DNA of 64,000 nt from Maricaulis sp965228215 (lineage in GTDB: Bacteria > Pseudomonadota > Alphaproteobacteria > Caulobacterales > Maricaulaceae). The notes under the pieces are model-generated. The model had not been told where the DNA came from, did no database searches, and saw only the letters and a program-made list of their open reading frames with translations. This document shows, piece after piece, positions 25,873 to 35,060 of the stretch. Position 1 is the first letter of the stretch; each line of letters opens with the position of its first letter. Location: positions 2,480,001-2,544,000 of the forward strand of contig OZ245800.1 in the NCBI GenBank assembly GCA_965228215.1, read 5' to 3'. Position numbers and translations under genes: made by a program.

Positions 25873-27228
25873 ATGGACCCTCTCGCTCCTCGCATCGCCG
25901 TCGTCGGACGGCCGAATGTGGGCAAATCGACGCTTTTCAACCGCCTGGCCGGCAAGCCGCTGGCGATCGTTGACGATCGCCCGGGCGTGACGCGTGACCG
26001 GCGCGAGGCGCGTGGCCGTCTCGGCGATATGGAACTCATCCTGATCGACACTGCCGGGTATGATGATAGCGAGAAGGACGGGCTCGACGCGGAAATGCGC
26101 GCCCAGACCGAGATCGCAATCGAGGATGCGGATCTCTGCCTCCTTCTGGTGGATGCGCGTGCGGGCGTAACCCCGCTCGACGAGATCTTCGCGGATGTTA
26201 TCCGCAAGTCCGGCAAGCCTGTTCTTCTGCTGGCGAATAAGTGCGAGGGCACGGCCGGAGCGGGTGGCCTGATGGATGCCTATGCGATGGGGATGGGTGA
26301 CCCCATCGGTGTCTCAGCCGCGCATGGCGACGGCATGGGTGATCTCTACGAGGCCATGCGCCAGGCCCTGGGCAGCAAGCGCCGCAAGACGGGTAAGGCG
26401 AAGGAAACCGATCCGCCGCTGCGCATCGCCGTCATCGGGCGCCCCAATGCAGGCAAGTCCACCCTGATCAATGCCCTGATCGGCGAGGAACGCCTGATCA
26501 CCGGGCCGGAAGCCGGGATTACGCGCGATGCCATCGCCGTTGACTGGATCTGGGACGGCCGCCGCGTGCGCCTGCACGATACGGCGGGCCTGCGTAAGCG
26601 TGGCAAGGTGAAGGATCGCCTTGAGCGTCTCAGTGCCGCCGATACGCTGCGGGCGATCAAGTTTGCCGAAGTCGTGCTGCTGCTCGTCGATGCTACCCAT
26701 CCGCTGGAGAAGCAGGACCTGCATCTCGCGGACATGGCCTACAAGGAAGGCCGCGCCGTTGCGCTGGCGATTTCCAAATTCGACCTGGTGTCGAACCGGA
26801 CGGCAGCGCTCAAGGATCTGCGTCTGGAATTCGAACGCCTGCTGCCGCAGATGACCGGCGCCCCCCTGCTGCCGATTTCGGCCGTGAAGAACAAGGGGCT
26901 CGACACGATCATGCCGGCCCTGGCGGAACTGCACGAGAACTGGGACGCCAAGGTCAAGACGCGTGACCTCAATGACTGGCTGCACGAGATGATCGAGCGC
27001 CACCCGCCGCCTTCGGTGAACGGCCGGCGGATCAAGCCGCGCTATATCACCCAAACCAAGGGGCGTCCGCCCACCTTCGTCATGATGACATCGCGCGCGG
27101 GCGCTCTGCCGGAAGCGTATAAACGCTATCTGGTCAATGGCTTGCGCGAAGCCTTTGATATGCCGGGTGTGCCGATCCGCCTGATCGTGAAGGCCGGCAA
27201 GAATCCCTACGCCAACAAGTCGAACTAG
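25873..27228 (+). CDS. der: Ribosome-assembly GTPase Der (EngA)
   Basis: Double-GTPase needed for maturation of the 50S subunit. 451 residues: first G domain with GRPNVGKSTLFN (about 11-22), DTAG and ANKCEG; second G domain with GRPNAGKSTLIN (about 191-202), DTAGLRKRG and the NKXD-like SKFD; then the C-terminal KH-like domain (about 360-440) with RPPTFVMMTSRAG. In the first domain, ANKCEG replaces the usual NKxD, as is common in alphaproteobacterial Der. It ends 15 bases from the convergent SDR gene. Confidence 0.97.
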   Translation: MDPLAPRIAVVGRPNVGKSTLFNRLAGKPLAIVDDRPGVTRDRREARGRLGDMELILIDTAGYDDSEKDGLDAEMRAQTEIAIEDADLCLLLVDARAGVTPLDEIFADVIRKSGKPVLLLANKCEGTAGAGGLMDAYAMGMGDPIGVSAAHGDGMGDLYEAMRQALGSKRRKTGKAKETDPPLRIAVIGRPNAGKSTLINALIGEERLITGPEAGITRDAIAVDWIWDGRRVRLHDTAGLRKRGKVKDRLERLSAADTLRAIKFAEVVLLLVDATHPLEKQDLHLADMAYKEGRAVALAISKFDLVSNRTAALKDLRLEFERLLPQMTGAPLLPISAVKNKGLDTIMPALAELHENWDAKVKTRDLNDWLHEMIERHPPPSVNGRRIKPRYITQTKGRPPTFVMMTSRAGALPEAYKRYLVNGLREAFDMPGVPIRLIVKAGKNPYANKSN

Positions 27229-27243
27229 TCGGGCTGAACCGGT

Positions 27244-27972
27244 CTAGGCCGTTTCCAGCTTGGCTTCGAACCGCAGGATTTCGCCGTGCGTCGAGCTGGC
27301 GGGATCGATCAATTGCGCCATTTCCGGCCACAGGGCCGCGGCTTCCGGCAGGCTTTCCGGATCCTCACCCGGAAAGGCCTTGGCGCGCATCTGCGTGCGG
27401 ATCGCGCCCGGATAGACGGCATTGATGCGCAGATCAGAAGTGCGGTGTTCGTCGGCCCAGGATTTCACGAGCGCATCGAGACCAGCCTTGCTTGCGGCAT
27501 AGGGGCCCCAGAAAGCACGGCAGCTGGCGGCTGCACCGGACGAGATGAAGATCGCGCGTCCGGCGTCGGATTTCATCAGCGGCGCCTCGAATGCCCGGAT
27601 CATGCGGGCCGGAGCCATGAGATTGACCGCGATGACCTCATTCCAGGTCTTGGCCTTCACCTGGGAGGCCGGGGTCAGAACGCCCAGCGCGCCGGCATTG
27701 GCCAGCAGAATGTCGAGCTTGCCCCAACGTTCCGTGACGATCTGGCCCAATTGCTCGATCCCGTCCTCGGACATGAGGTCCAGAGGCACAAGCGTGGCGC
27801 TGCCGCCTGCGGACCGGATCTCGTCATCCAGCTCTTCCAGACCGCCTGTGGTGCGGGCCGTGGCGATGACGTGGGCGCCGGCCTTGGCGAGTTCGAGTGC
27901 CATGGCATAGCCGATGCCGCGCGAAGCCCCGCTGACGAGTGCAACGCGTCCGGAAAGATCGAGTGAAGTCAT
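27244..27972 (-). CDS. SDR-family oxidoreductase
   Basis: 242 residues of the classical short-chain dehydrogenase type: NAD(P)-binding GASRGIGYAM near 15-24, NAG at about 90, and the catalytic Y-x3-K in PYAASKAGLDAL (about 155-166), with the conserved Ser in FISSGAAA. The substrate is unknown. The start codon overlaps the purF stop by four bases, and it is the last gene of the dnaB-to-purF run, a place often held by an SDR gene in Alphaproteobacteria. It converges on der. Confidence 0.88.
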   Translation of the reverse strand: MTSLDLSGRVALVSGASRGIGYAMALELAKAGAHVIATARTTGGLEELDDEIRSAGGSATLVPLDLMSEDGIEQLGQIVTERWGKLDILLANAGALGVLTPASQVKAKTWNEVIAVNLMAPARMIRAFEAPLMKSDAGRAIFISSGAAASCRAFWGPYAASKAGLDALVKSWADEHRTSDLRINAVYPGAIRTQMRAKAFPGEDPESLPEAAALWPEMAQLIDPASSTHGEILRFEAKLETA

Positions 27973-29450
27973 GCGTCTACCAGAAGTGAGAGCTGGAATT
28001 CCTTGGCCGACAGGGCGCGGTCATGATCGACCAGGCGTGTCGGATACTGGCCGGTGAAATAATGATCGGCGAGTTGCGGCACGCGATTATTGCGCGCTTC
28101 GCCGACAACAGCCTGGTAAAGGCCATCGACCGAGAGGAAGCCGAGACTGTCCGCCTCGAGTTTCTTGGCCATTTCATCGACGTCCATGTTTGCCGCGATC
28201 AGCTCGCGCTGACCGGCCATGTCGATACCGTAGAAGTCGGGATGCTTGATCGGCGGGCAGGCCGAGCGGAAATGCACTTCCGAGGCGCCGGCCTCGCGCA
28301 TCATGCGCACGATTTTCAGCGAGGTCGTGCCGCGCACGATGGAATCATCGATCAGCATGACCCGTTTCCCGCGCACCACGGCTGCGTTGGCCGAGTGCTT
28401 GCGGCGGACCGAGAGGTCACGCCGGTCCTGGCTGGGCTGGATGAAGGTCCGGCCCACGAAGTGCGAACGGATGATGCCGAGTTCGAACGGAATGCCGCTG
28501 GCTTCGGAATAACCCACAGCCGCAGGCATGCCGCTGTCGGGCACGGGAATGACAACATCGACATCCGCCGGCGTTTCGAGCGCCAGCTGGCGACCCATCT
28601 GCTTGCGGGCCTCGTAGACGCTGCGGCCGTTGATGACCGAATCCGGACGGGCGAAATAGATGTATTCGAAGGCGCAGACCCGCGGCGGGCGGGCCGGTGC
28701 GAAACGCTCACTGCGGACACCGTTTTCGTCGACGACGATCGCTTCGCCTGCGTCGATCTCGCGGATGAAGGTCGCACCGACCATGTCGAGTGCACAGGTC
28801 TCCGAGGCGAGGATCGTAGCGTCGCCGAGCCGGCCCATGACCAGCGGACGGATGCCGTACGGGTCGCGCGCGGCGATCAGCTTGTTGTTGACCAGAACCA
28901 CGAAGGCGAACGCACCCTCGATCTGTTTCAGCGCGTGCAGGACGCGATTGGTCAGCTTGTTCTTGCGCGACTGGGCGGCGAGGTGAAGCACCACCTCGGA
29001 ATCGCTGGTCGACTGGAAGATGGCGCCCTGGGCGACCAATTCCTCGCGCAGCACCCGAGCATTCGTGAGATTGCCGTTGTGGGCGAGGGCGATACCGCCG
29101 CCGCGTACATCGGAATAGAGCGGCTGCACATTGCGCAGGACTGACGCGCCCTGCGTCGAATAGCGCGCATGGCCGATGGCGCAATTGCCCGAGAGGCGTT
29201 GGGGCAGGTCTGGCGAGGTGAAATTCTCGCCGACGAGGCCCAGATAGCGCTCGATATGAAAGCGCGACCCGTCATGGGTCGCGATTCCGCAGGCTTCCTG
29301 GCCTCTATGCTGCAGGGCGTGCAGGCCCAGCGCTGTCAGAATGGCCGCATCCTCGGCCCCGTGGACGGCGAAGACGCCGCATTCTTCCTGGGGGCGATCC
29401 GTTGCGGGATCATAAGTGAGTGTTGCAGGAAAGGCGGCGTCAGAGCTCAT
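27969..29450 (-). CDS. purF: Amidophosphoribosyltransferase
   Basis: First enzyme of de novo purine synthesis: PRPP plus glutamine gives phosphoribosylamine. 493 residues. An N-terminal propeptide of 23 residues precedes the nucleophile C24 (EECGVFAVHG), as in the B. subtilis class; the glutaminase domain runs to about 260. The PRPP loop is VMLIDDSIVRGTTS. The C-terminal C-x2-C pair that binds a 4Fe-4S cluster in Bacillus is absent (LADHYFTGQYPT), so this enzyme probably has no cluster. It overlaps cvpA by four bases upstream and the SDR gene downstream. Confidence 0.96.
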   Translation of the reverse strand: MSSDAAFPATLTYDPATDRPQEECGVFAVHGAEDAAILTALGLHALQHRGQEACGIATHDGSRFHIERYLGLVGENFTSPDLPQRLSGNCAIGHARYSTQGASVLRNVQPLYSDVRGGGIALAHNGNLTNARVLREELVAQGAIFQSTSDSEVVLHLAAQSRKNKLTNRVLHALKQIEGAFAFVVLVNNKLIAARDPYGIRPLVMGRLGDATILASETCALDMVGATFIREIDAGEAIVVDENGVRSERFAPARPPRVCAFEYIYFARPDSVINGRSVYEARKQMGRQLALETPADVDVVIPVPDSGMPAAVGYSEASGIPFELGIIRSHFVGRTFIQPSQDRRDLSVRRKHSANAAVVRGKRVMLIDDSIVRGTTSLKIVRMMREAGASEVHFRSACPPIKHPDFYGIDMAGQRELIAANMDVDEMAKKLEADSLGFLSVDGLYQAVVGEARNNRVPQLADHYFTGQYPTRLVDHDRALSAKEFQLSLLVDA

Positions 29451-30091
29451 CCGTCGTCATCCCGGTCATCCGTGGTCGAACCGATGAGATCATCTAGTCG
29501 GTTTCGATCGCGTCTGCCATAGGATGTGTCATCATTTCTTATTGTTTCTGCAATCGGGTCGTTCTCGGCATCGGGCAGGGGACGCGTATCCGCGATTCGC
29601 GACGTCTCCGGTGCGAGCGTCTGCAGGGCCCGTGCGGTCGCATTGACCATGGGATAGATCCGCGCCTCGGTGACCCAGACAGGCGGGCGCCCGTTCTGGC
29701 CGAAGACCGCAGCAAAGAAGATCACGCTCAGACCCAGCAGGACCAGGCCGCGAATAATGCCGAAGGCGAAGCCGAGCGTTCGGTCGACGACGTTCACATC
29801 CTCACCCTTGGCAAGACCGGACGAAAGCGAACTCGTCACGAAGGTCACGGCCAGATAGATGATGATGAAAACGGTCGCGCCGACGGCCAGCGGAGCCAGC
29901 CAGTCGGGATCGATCATCTCGCGCGCCGGGCCGATAAAGGCCGGCAGCGCCCACAGCGTCGCCAGCGACGCAGCAACAAAAGCGGTCACCGACAGCGCTT
30001 CGCGCACAAAGCCGCGGACCAGCGCCAAAAGACCCGAAACGAGCAATATGGTCAGGCCGAAGCCGTCGAATGCACTCAAGGACCCGTCCAT
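29447..30091 (-). CDS. cvpA: CvpA-family membrane protein
   Basis: 214 residues: four membrane helices in the first 125 (FDGFGLTILLVSGLLALVRG opens the family pattern), then a polar, low-complexity tail of about 60 residues rich in D and R. CvpA is named for its need in colicin V production, and its link with purF is widespread, as here by a 4-base overlap. The biochemical role is still unclear; recent work ties it to envelope and bile-acid resistance. It follows radA by 12 bases. Confidence 0.9.
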   Translation of the reverse strand: MDGSLSAFDGFGLTILLVSGLLALVRGFVREALSVTAFVAASLATLWALPAFIGPAREMIDPDWLAPLAVGATVFIIIYLAVTFVTSSLSSGLAKGEDVNVVDRTLGFAFGIIRGLVLLGLSVIFFAAVFGQNGRPPVWVTEARIYPMVNATARALQTLAPETSRIADTRPLPDAENDPIAETIRNDDTSYGRRDRNRLDDLIGSTTDDRDDDG

Positions 30092-30103
30092 GGACGTGTC
30101 TCC

Positions 30104-31480
30104 TCACTCACCCCCTAGTGAATTCAGAGTTTGCACCAATTCCAGCGCGGTGGAAACGCCGTCTACGCGAACGTGACCACTTTCGTCGGTCGAGGCGGAG
30201 GGGGCAATGGCACGCTGGAAGCCGAGCTTGGCGGCTTCTTTCAGACGCGAATCACTTCGTCCGACGGGTCTAACATCACCCGAAAGACTGATTTCTCCGT
30301 AAACGACACATTTCTGGGGCAGGGCGACATCCAGGGCGGAGGAAACGATGGCCGCAGCAACGGCCAGATCGGCAGCGGGTTCGCTGATCTTCAGGCCGCC
30401 CGCGACGTTGAGGAAGATGTCGTGCTTGGACAGGTCGACACCGCAACGGGCTTCCAGGACGGCCAGCACCATAGCCAGTCGGCCACTGTCCCAGCCGACC
30501 ACGGCCCGGCGCGGATTGCCCAGCGCGGACGGTGAAACCAGGGCCTGGATCTCGCTGAGCACGGGGCGTGTGCCTTCCATGCCGGCAAAGACCACCGTGC
30601 CGGAGGCGGCATCATCGCGGCCGTCGAGGAAGAGGGCAGACGGGTTGGCGACCTCGCGCAGCCCGGTATCGCCCATTTCGAACACGCCGATCTCGTCGGT
30701 CGGACCGAAACGGTTCTTCACCGCGCGCAGGATACGGAATTGGTGCGAGCGCTCGCCCTCGAAATAGAGCACCGCGTCGACCATGTGTTCGACCACGCGC
30801 GGGCCGGCGATCTGCCCATCCTTGGTGACATGGCCCACCAGGATGACGGTGCAGTTGCGCTTCTTGGCGAAGCGCACGAGTTCCTGGGCACAGGCGCGGA
30901 CCTGGGCCACCGTGCCCGGGGCAGCGGTCAGCTGGTCGGACCAGAGCGTCTGCACCGAATCGATCACCACGATGTCGGGCTTCTCGGCCTTCAGCCCGTC
31001 CAGGATGTTGGAGAGGGAGGTTTCGGCGGCCAGGCTCACAGGGGCGTCGCTGAGGCCCAGGCGACGGGCCCGCCGGCGCACCTGGTTCACCGCTTCCTCG
31101 CCGGAGACATAGATCGCCTTGGAACCGGAGGAGGCGATACGGGCCATCATCTGGAGCAGGAGGGTGGATTTGCCGATACCCGGATCACCGCCCACCAGCA
31201 CGGCCGAGCCCGGGACGAGTCCGCCACCGCAGACCCGGTCCAGTTCGGCGATGCCGGCGATGAGACGCGGCGGTTCAGTTGCCTCCGAGCCGAGATCCAC
31301 CAGGTCCAGCCGGGCCGAACGGGAGCGGCGTTTGGGTGCCGAGGCCTGGCTGCCAAGCGGGGCTGCCGGTGCCTCCTCTATCATCGTGTTCCATGATCCA
31401 CAGGCATCACAACGTCCACTCCACTTGGACTGGACGCCACCGCAGCTCTGGCAGACATAGACGGAATCGGCTCGGGCCAT
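30104..31480 (-). CDS. radA: DNA repair protein RadA
   Basis: 458 residues with all RadA parts: a four-cysteine zinc finger CQSCGGVQSKWSGRCDACG at the N-terminus, a RecA-like ATPase with Walker A GGDPGIGKSTLLLQ (about 83-96), the RadA-specific KNRFG motif, and a C-terminal Lon-like domain. RadA processes recombination intermediates and promotes branch migration. The ATG at 31480 is chosen; an in-frame GTG at 31492 would put the GAGGA site directly against the start codon. It lies 63 bases downstream of alr. Confidence 0.95.
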   Translation of the reverse strand: MARADSVYVCQSCGGVQSKWSGRCDACGSWNTMIEEAPAAPLGSQASAPKRRSRSARLDLVDLGSEATEPPRLIAGIAELDRVCGGGLVPGSAVLVGGDPGIGKSTLLLQMMARIASSGSKAIYVSGEEAVNQVRRRARRLGLSDAPVSLAAETSLSNILDGLKAEKPDIVVIDSVQTLWSDQLTAAPGTVAQVRACAQELVRFAKKRNCTVILVGHVTKDGQIAGPRVVEHMVDAVLYFEGERSHQFRILRAVKNRFGPTDEIGVFEMGDTGLREVANPSALFLDGRDDAASGTVVFAGMEGTRPVLSEIQALVSPSALGNPRRAVVGWDSGRLAMVLAVLEARCGVDLSKHDIFLNVAGGLKISEPAADLAVAAAIVSSALDVALPQKCVVYGEISLSGDVRPVGRSDSRLKEAAKLGFQRAIAPSASTDESGHVRVDGVSTALELVQTLNSLGGE

Positions 31481-31543
31481 GCTCTGAATCACTCCTCAAC
31501 AGGCGTGAAACAAAGCAGGAACATTCGTTAATTTCAAGAGGGA

Positions 31544-32653
31544 TCAGCGCCGGTATTCGCGGTCGAACCGCATACCCAGGCGGACCAGGTATTCATAGCT
31601 GATCGTGCCGGCAGCCTCGGCGATCTGTTCCAGTACCGGTCCGAGGAAGGTGACGGCATCACCCGGTGCTGGTGTCTGATCCAGCGCCGACAGGTCGACG
31701 GCGATCAGATCCATGGAGACCCGGCCTAGAATGGGGACCGGCGTTTGCGCAATCATGCCCGTTCCGCCATTGGCGCTGGCCCAGAGGAGACCGTCGGCAT
31801 AACCGGCGGCAAGCGTGGCGATCTGCATCACCCTGTCCGCCGTGAAGGTTGCGCCATAGCCCAGCGTGTCGCCGGGCTTCAGTGTGCGGAGCTGGAGGAT
31901 GGGCGCCTCGATATGCACGGCGGGCTGGAAGGGCGAGGCAGAGCCCGGCACGGGCGCGCCGCCATACAGCGCGAGGCCCGGACGCAGCACGTCGAAATGA
32001 TAGTCGCGGTCCAGCATCACCCCGGCGGAATTGGCAAGGCTGGCGGGAATGCCGGGCAGCGCGGCGCGCAGAGCGGTGAAGCGATCCAGCTGTTCGCGAT
32101 TGAGGGCGTGGCCCGGCTCGTCAGCGCAGGCGAGATGGCTCATCACCTGGCGGATATCCAGTCCTTCAAGCCGGGCAGGATCGGCGAGCAGGGCATCCGC
32201 CTCGTCGCGATCGAGGCCCAGCCGGTTCATGCCGGTATCGAGATGCACGGCACAAGGCAGGTCGGGCGCGATGGCGCGCAATTGCTCGAGCTGGGCGAGA
32301 TCATTGATGACGGGGAAGAGACCGGCTGCGCGCAATTCGGCCAGCTCACTCTCCCAGAACCCGTTGAACACGTAGATATCCGCGTCGCGGCCGTCCAGGG
32401 CGGCGCGGACTTCCTCGCCCTCGCGGGTATGGGCCACGTAGAAATGGCGGCAGCCGGCCTCGGCCAGGGCCGGCACGACTTCCAGCGCGCCTAGACCATA
32501 GGCATTGGCTTTCACAACGGCGCCGACCTCTGCGTCGGGCGCCAGCTCGCGGAGCTTTCGGTAATTCGACCGGATTTTCGCGAGATCGATGATCAGCCGC
32601 GGCGCGGGGCGCGCGGATGCATCAGGATTCGAGCTCTTCGTACCGTGTATCAA
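31544..32653 (-). CDS. alr: Alanine racemase
   Basis: PLP enzyme making D-alanine for peptidoglycan. 369 residues: the PLP lysine is K48 in VVKANAYGLGA, and the second catalytic residue is the Tyr of LGYGATF in the C-terminal beta domain. The best in-frame start is a TTG at 32653, which overlaps the end of dnaB by 32 bases and gives a polar 18-residue lead before the RLIIDLAKI strand. No ATG occurs before that strand, so the exact start is uncertain. The overlap suggests coupling to dnaB translation. Confidence 0.93.
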   Translation of the reverse strand: MIHGTKSSNPDASARPAPRLIIDLAKIRSNYRKLRELAPDAEVGAVVKANAYGLGALEVVPALAEAGCRHFYVAHTREGEEVRAALDGRDADIYVFNGFWESELAELRAAGLFPVINDLAQLEQLRAIAPDLPCAVHLDTGMNRLGLDRDEADALLADPARLEGLDIRQVMSHLACADEPGHALNREQLDRFTALRAALPGIPASLANSAGVMLDRDYHFDVLRPGLALYGGAPVPGSASPFQPAVHIEAPILQLRTLKPGDTLGYGATFTADRVMQIATLAAGYADGLLWASANGGTGMIAQTPVPILGRVSMDLIAVDLSALDQTPAPGDAVTFLGPVLEQIAEAAGTISYEYLVRLGMRFDREYRR

Positions 32654-34097
32654 GATCGCTGAACTTCGTGCGGGCCCCGTCGAAGGCCATTTTGGCCGTG
32701 CCGATGGCGCCGTGGCGCTGCTTGCCGATAATCACTTCCGCGAGTTTCTCGATCCGTCGGAATTCCTCTTCCCAGGCGAGGTATTCCGGCGTGTCTTCCC
32801 GCGGCTTCTCACGTTCCTTGTAATACGCCTCGCGATAGACGAACAGCACAACGTCAGCATCCTGCTCGATCGAGCCGGATTCACGCAGGTCCGAGAGTTG
32901 CGGCTTCTTGTCCTCGCGATTCTCCACCTGGCGCGAGAGCTGGGAAAGCGCGATCACCGGAACGTCGAGTTCCTTGGCCAGGGCCTTGAGGTTCTGCGTA
33001 ACGTCGGAGATTTCCTGCACACGGCCTTCACCGGCCTTGGAGGAGGTCACCAGCTGGAGGTAGTCGACCACGATCAGGTCGAGACCATGCGTGCGCTTGA
33101 GGCGGCGGGCCCGGGCAGCGAGGGCGGCGATGGGCAGGCCACCGGTATCGTCGATGAAGAGCGGCAGGGACTGGATCTCCAGCACCGCATCGCGGATTTC
33201 CTCGTACTGGGTCGAATCGATCGTGCCCTGGCGGATCATGAAGCCGGGAATGCCCGTGTAGTCCGCGATCAATCGGGTCGCGAGCTGTTCGGCCGACATT
33301 TCCAGCGAGAAGAAGGCGACGACCCCACCCTTGGTGGTCTTCTTGGTGCCGTCCGGCTGGATCTCGAACTGGTAGTTCCGCGCCACGTCGAAGGCGATAT
33401 TCGTCGAGAGCGCTGTCTTGCCCATCGAGGGGCGTCCGGCAAGGATGATCAGGTCTGACGGGTGCATGCCGCCCAGCGTGCGGTCGAGCGATTGCAGGCC
33501 GGTGGAAATGCCAGACAGGCCGCCATCGCGCTCATAGGCGGCAGCAGCCGTGTCCACGGCATCGGCGAGGGCCTGTTTGAAACTGACAAACCCCTTCGAC
33601 GACGAGCCTTCCTCGGCGAGCACGAAGAGTTGCTGCTCGATCCGCTCGATCATCTGGCGCGCGGCCATCTCATTGTCGGTATGCGCCGTCCGGGACATCT
33701 CGTCGCCGAGCCGGATCAGTTCACGGCGCAGCGCGAGCTCGTAGATGATGCGGGCGTATTCCGGCGCGGCGGCACTGTCGGCGGCGCTCTCGATCAGGAT
33801 GGCCAGATAGGTGGCCCCGCCGATCTCGCGCAGGCCGTCATCCTGTTCGAAATGCGTCTTCAGCACGACAGCGTCAGCGAGCGAGCCCTTGCCGATCAGA
33901 TCGGCGGCCGTTTCGTAGATCCGGCCATGCACCGGATCGTAGAAATGCTCGGTTCGCAGCCAGTCGGCGACCCGGTGATAGATCTCGTTGTCGTAGAGCA
34001 GCGCCCCGAGCAGGGCCTGTTCCGCGTCCAGATTGTGCGGCGCGGTTTCGAGTTCGGTCTCGATCGTGTCGTTATAGGGCTCGAGCGCGGTGGTCAT
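32622..34097 (-). CDS. dnaB: Replicative DNA helicase DnaB
   Basis: Hexameric helicase that unwinds the replication fork. 491 residues: N-terminal helical domain beginning PHNLDAEQALLGALLYDN (about 20-37), linker, then the RecA-like C-terminal domain with Walker A AGRPSMGKTAL (about 219-229), Walker B IVVDYLQLV, and SQLSRQVENR. No intein. It is separated from rplI upstream by a 304-base gap holding the ribosomal terminator and its own promoter candidate. It heads the run dnaB-alr-radA-cvpA-purF-SDR. Confidence 0.97.
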   Translation of the reverse strand: MTTALEPYNDTIETELETAPHNLDAEQALLGALLYDNEIYHRVADWLRTEHFYDPVHGRIYETAADLIGKGSLADAVVLKTHFEQDDGLREIGGATYLAILIESAADSAAAPEYARIIYELALRRELIRLGDEMSRTAHTDNEMAARQMIERIEQQLFVLAEEGSSSKGFVSFKQALADAVDTAAAAYERDGGLSGISTGLQSLDRTLGGMHPSDLIILAGRPSMGKTALSTNIAFDVARNYQFEIQPDGTKKTTKGGVVAFFSLEMSAEQLATRLIADYTGIPGFMIRQGTIDSTQYEEIRDAVLEIQSLPLFIDDTGGLPIAALAARARRLKRTHGLDLIVVDYLQLVTSSKAGEGRVQEISDVTQNLKALAKELDVPVIALSQLSRQVENREDKKPQLSDLRESGSIEQDADVVLFVYREAYYKEREKPREDTPEYLAWEEEFRRIEKLAEVIIGKQRHGAIGTAKMAFDGARTKFSDLDTRYEELES

Positions 34098-34243
34098 GCG
34101 AATTTAGGCCCCCTCAGGCATGCGGTCGCGGAATAGCGGAAGTGTTCGGTGATATAGGCGCGTCATCTCTGTCTCCACCTCCCAATCACATACTGTGGAG
34201 AAGCGACAATAACTGTCACCTATCAGGTGCTTGGCTGGATTTC

Positions 34244-34273
34244 GATATCCCGTGGCAGTGAATGTCAGGTCAA
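34244..34273 (-). promoter_or_regulatory. Candidate dnaB promoter
   Basis: On the minus strand TTGACC (34273-34268), an 18-base spacer and GATATC (34249-34244). It lies about 150 bases upstream of the dnaB ATG, leaving a long leader that includes the CACCT/AGGTG repeat. Prediction only. Confidence 0.35.
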
Positions 34274-34342
34274 TAAATCAAGCGCTTAGCCCCATAAGCC
34301 TCCACAGGTTTTCCACGTGGATGTTCGCGTTCACCTGCCGCG

Positions 34343-34380
34343 CAAAAGAAAACGGGCGGATCTTTCGACCCGCCCGTTTC
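34343..34380 (-). terminator. Intrinsic terminator of the rpsF-rpsR-rplI operon
   Basis: On the minus strand AAACGGGCGG pairs with CCGCCCGTTT around the loop GTCGAAAGAT, followed by TTTTCTTTTG. The stem is about 10 bp and G+C-rich with a good U-tract, 22 bases past the rplI stop. Confidence 0.92.
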
Positions 34381-34401
34381 AATGTCGCGATGAGACGAGG
34401 A

Positions 34402-35046
34402 TCAGTCCTCGGTCTCTTCAGCTTCGGCCGTTGCCTCGGCGTCAGCCTCGGCCTCTGCGCCGGCATCAGCGTCGTCGCCCAGCTCGTCCGGCTCGGCACC
34501 GGCTTCGAACAGTTCGGCAGCCTGTGCGTCGGCGATGGCGCGATCTTCGTCGGCCTGCGTCGCGATAACGTCTTCACCAGCGGCCTGGCGCTCGGCTTCC
34601 TCTTCGGAGCGAGCGACATTGACCGTCACGATGACGGAGACGTCTGCGTGCAGCTTGATGCGGATCTCGTGCAGACCCAGCGTCTTGATCGGTGCGTTGA
34701 TCATGATCTGGGAGCGCACGACATGCGTACCGGCTTCGGTGATCGTCTCGGCGATGTCACGCGAGGTGACAGAACCGTAGAGCTGGCCGCTTTCGCCGGC
34801 CTGGCGGATCAGCACGAAGGTTTCGCCGTCGATGGCTTCACCGGACTTGGCAGCTTCGGCAGCACGTTCGGCATTGCGCTTCTCGAGTGCGTCACGCTCG
34901 GCTTCGAAGCGAGCGAGATTGGCGTCGTTGGCGCGGAGTGCCTTGCCCTGCGGCAGCAGGAAATTGCGGGCGAAACCCGGCTTGACGGAGACAACGTCAC
35001 CCATCACGCCCAGGTTTTCGATGCGTTCGAGAAGAACGAGTTTCAT
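34402..35046 (-). CDS. rplI: 50S ribosomal protein L9, long acidic form
   Basis: 214 residues against about 149 in E. coli. The N-terminal domain is standard (MKLVLLERIENLGVMGDVVS, with GFARNFLLPQGKA at about 24-36), then the long helix and the C-terminal RNA-binding domain to about 150. The last 65 residues are a low-complexity acidic tail of D, E and A, interrupted by a short helix-like AQAAELFEAG. Similar tails occur in related Alphaproteobacteria. It lies 14 bases after rpsR in the S6-S18-L9 operon and is followed by a terminator. Confidence 0.95.
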   Translation of the reverse strand: MKLVLLERIENLGVMGDVVSVKPGFARNFLLPQGKALRANDANLARFEAERDALEKRNAERAAEAAKSGEAIDGETFVLIRQAGESGQLYGSVTSRDIAETITEAGTHVVRSQIMINAPIKTLGLHEIRIKLHADVSVIVTVNVARSEEEAERQAAGEDVIATQADEDRAIADAQAAELFEAGAEPDELGDDADAGAEAEADAEATAEAEETED

Positions 35047-35060
35047 GATCCCGGTCCTCC

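Larger units (their letters stand above)
34098..34401. other. 304-base intergenic region between rplI and dnaB
   Basis: Read leftward, it holds the rplI terminator (34343-34380), two TTTTCCAC/CCACA-like words around 34311-34321 that loosely resemble DnaA boxes, a dnaB promoter candidate (34244-34273) and an inverted repeat CACCT-ATC-AGGTG (34217-34229) in the presumed dnaB leader. I see no open reading frame with coding character and no RNA gene. Confidence 0.5.
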
